This document shows, in pieces, positions 61,379-64,000 of a DNA stretch of 64,000 nucleotides. Source of the stretch: Paenirhizobium selenitireducens ATCC BAA-1503 (GTDB lineage Bacteria > Pseudomonadota > Alphaproteobacteria > Rhizobiales > Rhizobiaceae). Positions within the stretch are counted from its first letter, which is position 1; the number at the start of each line of letters is the position of its first letter. A model generated the notes under the pieces. That model searched no databases. It was not told the DNA's origin and saw only the letters and a list, made by a program, of their open reading frames with translations. The position numbers and the translations under genes were made by a program. The stretch lies in the NCBI RefSeq assembly GCF_000518785.1, contig NZ_JAEG01000007.1, forward strand, positions 308,797-372,796, read 5' to 3'.

Positions 61379-62419
61379 TTAAAACCGCGTGATCACGCTG
61401 ATCCCGAGATCCGTCGAGCCGTCCATCGCCACCAGCGCCGGCACGGCCTCATCCAGTGAAATCTCCCGCCCGATCAGCCGTTTCGGGTCGAGCTTGCCGG
61501 CGGCCATCATCGACAGCATGGCGTCGTAGCGCCAGGCCTGCATGCCGTGGCTGCCGTAGATCTCCAGTTCGTGGCCGATCACCTGCGCCATCGGGATTTG
61601 CGGCGTGGCATGCGCGCCGAGCATCAGGCCGACCTGCACATGGCGACCGCGGCGGCGCAGATTCTTGATCGAGTTGAAGCAGGTGACGGGCGAGCCGAGC
61701 GCGTCGATCGACACATGCGCGCCGCCTTGCGTGATTTCGCGCACCGCGCCGGCGACGTCGTCGGTGTCGCGCGCGTTGATCGCGGCGACGGCGCCAAGCG
61801 TGCGGGCGAATGCGAGCTTTTCCTCCGAGATGTCGATGGCGATGGGCAGGGCGCCGAGGGCTGCGGCGATCATGATCGCCGACAGGCCGACGCCGCCGCA
61901 GCCATGCACCGCCACCCATTCGCCGCCGCGCACCCGAGCCTGGTCGGTCACCGCCCGAAACGAGGTGGCGAAGCGGCAGCCGAGGCTGGCGGCGGTGGCA
62001 AAATCCATGCTCTCCGGCAAATGCACGAGGTTCTGGTCGGCGAAATCGATCGCCACATATTCGGCGAACGAGCCCCAATGGGTGAAGCCCGGCTGGAACT
62101 GCGCCTCGCAGACCTGCTGGTTGCCGGAGCGGCATTCGCCGCAGCGCCCGCAGCCGGACACGAAGGGCACGGTCACCCGGTCGCCGACCTTGTAGCGCAT
62201 CACCCCGCGGCCGGTGGCGGCGATCACGCCGGCCAGTTCATGGCCCGGCACATGCGGCAGGCGGATATCCGGGTCGTGGCCCATCCAGCCGTGCCAGTCG
62301 CTGCGGCAGAGCCCGCTCGCCTCGACCTTGACGACGACGCCGTTCTCCGTCGGCGTCGGGTCGGGCACCACCCGGATCTCCGGCATGGCTTCGAAGGCCT
62401 CGTAATACATCGCTCTCAT
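61379..62419 (-). CDS. Zinc-dependent alcohol dehydrogenase family protein
   Basis: A 346-residue medium-chain dehydrogenase. Catalytic zinc residues C38 and H60 ([16 protein letters not shown]) and structural cysteines C90, C93, C96, C104 ([12 protein letters not shown]) are present. The cofactor fold is [11 protein letters not shown]. It resembles polyol, sorbitol or alcohol dehydrogenases; the substrate is not fixed. ATG 62419 is the start. It is divergent from the aminotransferase gene with a 147-bp gap. Confidence 0.85.
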   Translation of the reverse strand: MRAMYYEAFEAMPEIRVVPDPTPTENGVVVKVEASGLCRSDWHGWMGHDPDIRLPHVPGHELAGVIAATGRGVMRYKVGDRVTVPFVSGCGRCGECRSGNQQVCEAQFQPGFTHWGSFAEYVAIDFADQNLVHLPESMDFATAASLGCRFATSFRAVTDQARVRGGEWVAVHGCGGVGLSAIMIAAALGALPIAIDISEEKLAFARTLGAVAAINARDTDDVAGAVREITQGGAHVSIDALGSPVTCFNSIKNLRRRGRHVQVGLMLGAHATPQIPMAQVIGHELEIYGSHGMQAWRYDAMLSMMAAGKLDPKRLIGREISLDEAVPALVAMDGSTDLGISVITRF

Positions 62420-62566
62420 CGGTCGTCTCCCCTGGCGGATTTCGCCGCAACCTACCGCAGGGCGCCGTGATTGGGTTATGAGTATTTTTGATCGATTTAT
62501 TCACCCCAGTGCTGCTTTTTCCGGATAAAGCGGAGGGAGCGAAAGACAAGAAACGAGGATGAACCA

Positions 62567-63448
62567 ATGGCTGTCGATACTTCCGCCCGCACCACCACCT
62601 GGACCTATGTCGATGGAGAATGGATCTCCGGCAATCCGCCGCTGATCGGTCCCGTCTCGCATGCCATGTGGCTGGGCTCGACCGTGTTCGACGGCGCGCG
62701 CTGGTTCGACGGCATCGCGCCTGATCTCGACGCCCATTGCCGCCGCGTCAACCGCTCGGCGGCCAATATGGGCATGAAGGCAACCGTTTCGGCCGAGGAG
62801 ATCGAGCGCCTGGCCTGGGAAGGCATCAAGAAGTTCGACGGCAAGACGGCGATCTACATCAAGCCGATGTACTGGGCCGAACATGGCATGCCCGGCTCCG
62901 TCGTCGCCGCCGATCCGGACTCGACCCGTTTCGCGCTCTGCCTGTTCGAGGCGCCGATGCACACGGCCCAGCCGCATTCGCTGACGCTGTCGCCCTTCCG
63001 CCGCCCGACGCCGGAATGCGCCATGACCGATGCCAAGACCGGCAGCCTCTATCCGAATTCCGGCCGGATGATCCTCGAGGCACGCGCGCGCGGCTTCGAC
63101 AATGCGCTGGTGCGCGACATGAACGGCAATATTGTCGAGACGGCCTCGTCCAACGTCTTCCTGGTCAAGGACGGCGTGGTCTTCACCCCCGCCGCCAACC
63201 GCACCTTCCTCGCCGGCATCACCCGCGCCCGCGTCATCGGGCTCCTGCGCGAGGCGGGCTACGAGGTGCGCGAAGTCACGCTGTCGATCGAGGAGTTCAT
63301 GGACGCCGACGAGATCTTCACCTCGGGCAATTATTCCAAGGTCGCCCCGGTCAACAGGCTCGACAGCCGCGAACTGCAGGAAGGCCCGGTCGCCCGCAAG
63401 GCGCTCGAACTCTACATGGACTGGGCGCGCAGCACCCGGGTCGGCTGA
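62567..63448 (+). CDS. ilvE: Branched-chain amino acid aminotransferase
   Basis: A 293-residue PLP-dependent fold-type IV aminotransferase that converts branched-chain keto acids to leucine, isoleucine and valine. The PLP lysine is K157 in TDAKTGSLYPNSG. YVDGEWISGNPPLIGPVSHA, GSTVFDGARWF, NAANM-type RSAANMGM and VETASSNVFLVKDGVVFTP match the family. It could also act on D-amino acids, which share the fold. ATG 62567 is the start, with GAGGA upstream. Confidence 0.85.
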   Translation: MAVDTSARTTTWTYVDGEWISGNPPLIGPVSHAMWLGSTVFDGARWFDGIAPDLDAHCRRVNRSAANMGMKATVSAEEIERLAWEGIKKFDGKTAIYIKPMYWAEHGMPGSVVAADPDSTRFALCLFEAPMHTAQPHSLTLSPFRRPTPECAMTDAKTGSLYPNSGRMILEARARGFDNALVRDMNGNIVETASSNVFLVKDGVVFTPAANRTFLAGITRARVIGLLREAGYEVREVTLSIEEFMDADEIFTSGNYSKVAPVNRLDSRELQEGPVARKALELYMDWARSTRVG

Positions 63449-63574
63449 CCAACCTTTTTTCACCAACCACAAGAGCGATTCCGGCGCGCAGGGCAGGGAG
63501 CCCGTGCGCCGGACTGCCGGTGACCTGGTCAGTGTTCCCTCCCAATGTGATTACCGGGTGTCGCGGTGTCGGTC

Positions 63575-63640
63575 GCGCACCTCTTCTCCCCAACGGGGAG
63601 AAGTGCCGAGCGAATGCGAGGCGATGAGGGGGCCAAGTGC
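63575..63640. repeat. RIME-like palindromic repeat
   Basis: CCTCTTCTCCCCAACGGGGA, then GAAGTGCCGAGCGAATGCGA, ending GGCGATGAGGGGG. It lies directly before the presumed IS110 left end, so the element may have inserted into it. Confidence 0.7.
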
Positions 63641-63838
63641 GCCGTCATCAATTGGCTTCGCCCCCCTTGCATGTTCAAACTGCATCGATTGTTGGATGAT
63701 TGATGCGCTCTCCGGCGGATGGCCATCCGCCGGAGAGCGGACGGTCGGGACCGCGCGCCCCTTGGCAAGAACCGGGGATGAGATTGGTCCGGCCGTCCTC
63801 GCGTTTGTCCTGAACAGATGATGGGGAGCAAGTCCCGC
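63641..63838 (+). mobile_element. Non-coding left end of an IS110-family element (candidate bridge-RNA region)
   Basis: About 200 bp between a RIME repeat and the transposase start, with no reading frame. It holds a perfect 34-bp palindrome at 63706-63739. In IS110 elements the bridge RNA comes from a non-coding end, for the IS110 group the left one. The exact left tip could not be fixed. Confidence 0.5.
63706..63739. repeat. Perfect 34-bp palindrome
   Basis: CGCTCTCCGGCGGATGG is followed directly by its exact reverse complement. It has no spacer, so it can extrude as a cruciform or fold as an RNA hairpin with a minimal loop. Confidence 0.9.
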
Positions 63839-64000
63839 ATGCAAGGCAAGGTTTCGTTCGAAGAAAACGCGATGGCGACAGTCTACGTCGGCGTGGACGT
63901 GTGTAAAGAGTGGCTCGACATTCACCTCCATCCGCTCGGCGAAAGCCGGCGCTTTGGCAATGACAAGACCGGGATGCGCCAGTTGAAGCGGATGCTGGCC
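63839..64000 (+). CDS. IS110-family transposase (5' part, runs off the window)
   Basis: The visible 54 codons read MQGKVSFEENAMATVYVGVD, then VCKEWLDIHLHP and FGNDKTGMRQLKRMLA. VGVDVCKEWLDIH is the start of the RuvC-like DEDD domain, with the first catalytic aspartate. IS110 enzymes catalyse recombination with a bridge RNA and use no terminal inverted repeats. Start ATG 63839 (GGGGAG upstream) or ATG 63872. The rest lies beyond the window. Confidence 0.8.
   Translation, partial: MQGKVSFEENAMATVYVGVDVCKEWLDIHLHPLGESRRFGNDKTGMRQLKRMLA

Noticed and set aside
1..64000. tRNA, rRNA or riboswitch genes
   Set aside because: Reading by eye I found no cloverleaf with a T-loop GTTCGA block, no rRNA similarity and no known riboswitch core. 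A covariance-model search would be decisive.

Overview
The window looks like chromosome-type DNA of a Rhizobiaceae alphaproteobacterium (Rhizobium, Agrobacterium, Ensifer, Shinella or a close relative). The evidence is high GC with strong third-position bias, many GC-rich palindromic intergenic repeats of the rhizobial RIME type, and family content typical of the group: a class 3 asparaginase, a single-domain xylG, DUF982, the twin-arginine beta-helix repeat protein, and cold-shock protein and S21 genes together. No rRNA, tRNA or CRISPR array was seen. The species cannot be named from the sequence alone.

Layout. 0-3 kb: betaine aldehyde dehydrogenase, then a likely nitric-oxide response unit (group III truncated haemoglobin, NsrR-like Rrf2 repressor, small membrane protein) behind a perfect palindrome. 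3-12 kb: an EAL-CBS-GGDEF protein, a quinone oxidoreductase whose 3' end is repeated about 1 kb downstream, a TetR/SDR pair, a SPINDLY-type glycosyltransferase, a tiny ORF with an extended Shine-Dalgarno ahead of a terminator, and asparaginase. 12-19 kb: an accessory region. It holds a lower-GC two-gene cassette whose second protein has a HEPN-like motif, a cupin gene between ~100-bp direct repeats, decayed fragments of the neighbouring asparaginase and DeoR genes, an ArsR/SRPBCC pair, an SDR/AraC pair and an intact DeoR-type regulator.

19-37 kb: mostly metabolic, stress and envelope genes. These include GST, VOC proteins, a GAF-GGDEF-EAL protein, a MarR/DHA2 efflux pair, two tandem L,D-transpeptidases, ohrR/ohr with a clear operator, an Xre-RES toxin-antitoxin pair, and a MarR-controlled run of DUF899, DUF1579 and VOC genes. 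37-44.5 kb: a cold-shock neighbourhood with two csp genes that share 5' and 3' UTR features, rpsU and a fatty acid desaturase, interrupted by a LysR/cupin/alcohol dehydrogenase unit. 44.9-50 kb: a HerA/DUF853 ATPase, a small gene behind a perfect 16-bp palindrome, and a lower-GC KAP P-loop NTPase next to a broken brnA antitoxin gene.

50-64 kb: LysR with small genes, an aldo/keto reductase, a Ser/Cys-type proline racemase family enzyme, a HAD-tam run, and a xylose-type ABC system (ROK regulator, xylF, xylH, xylG) with a perfect 21-bp operator and an xylF-xylH intercistronic hairpin. Then come an unusual cluster of nested palindromic repeats, a zinc alcohol dehydrogenase, a branched-chain aminotransferase, and the 5' part of an IS110-family transposase preceded by a perfect 34-bp palindrome. 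The best candidates for something new are the HEPN cassette, the KAP gene and its junction with brnA, the nested repeats at 60.9-61.3 kb, the IS110 leader as a bridge-RNA candidate, and the gene-fragment mosaics.
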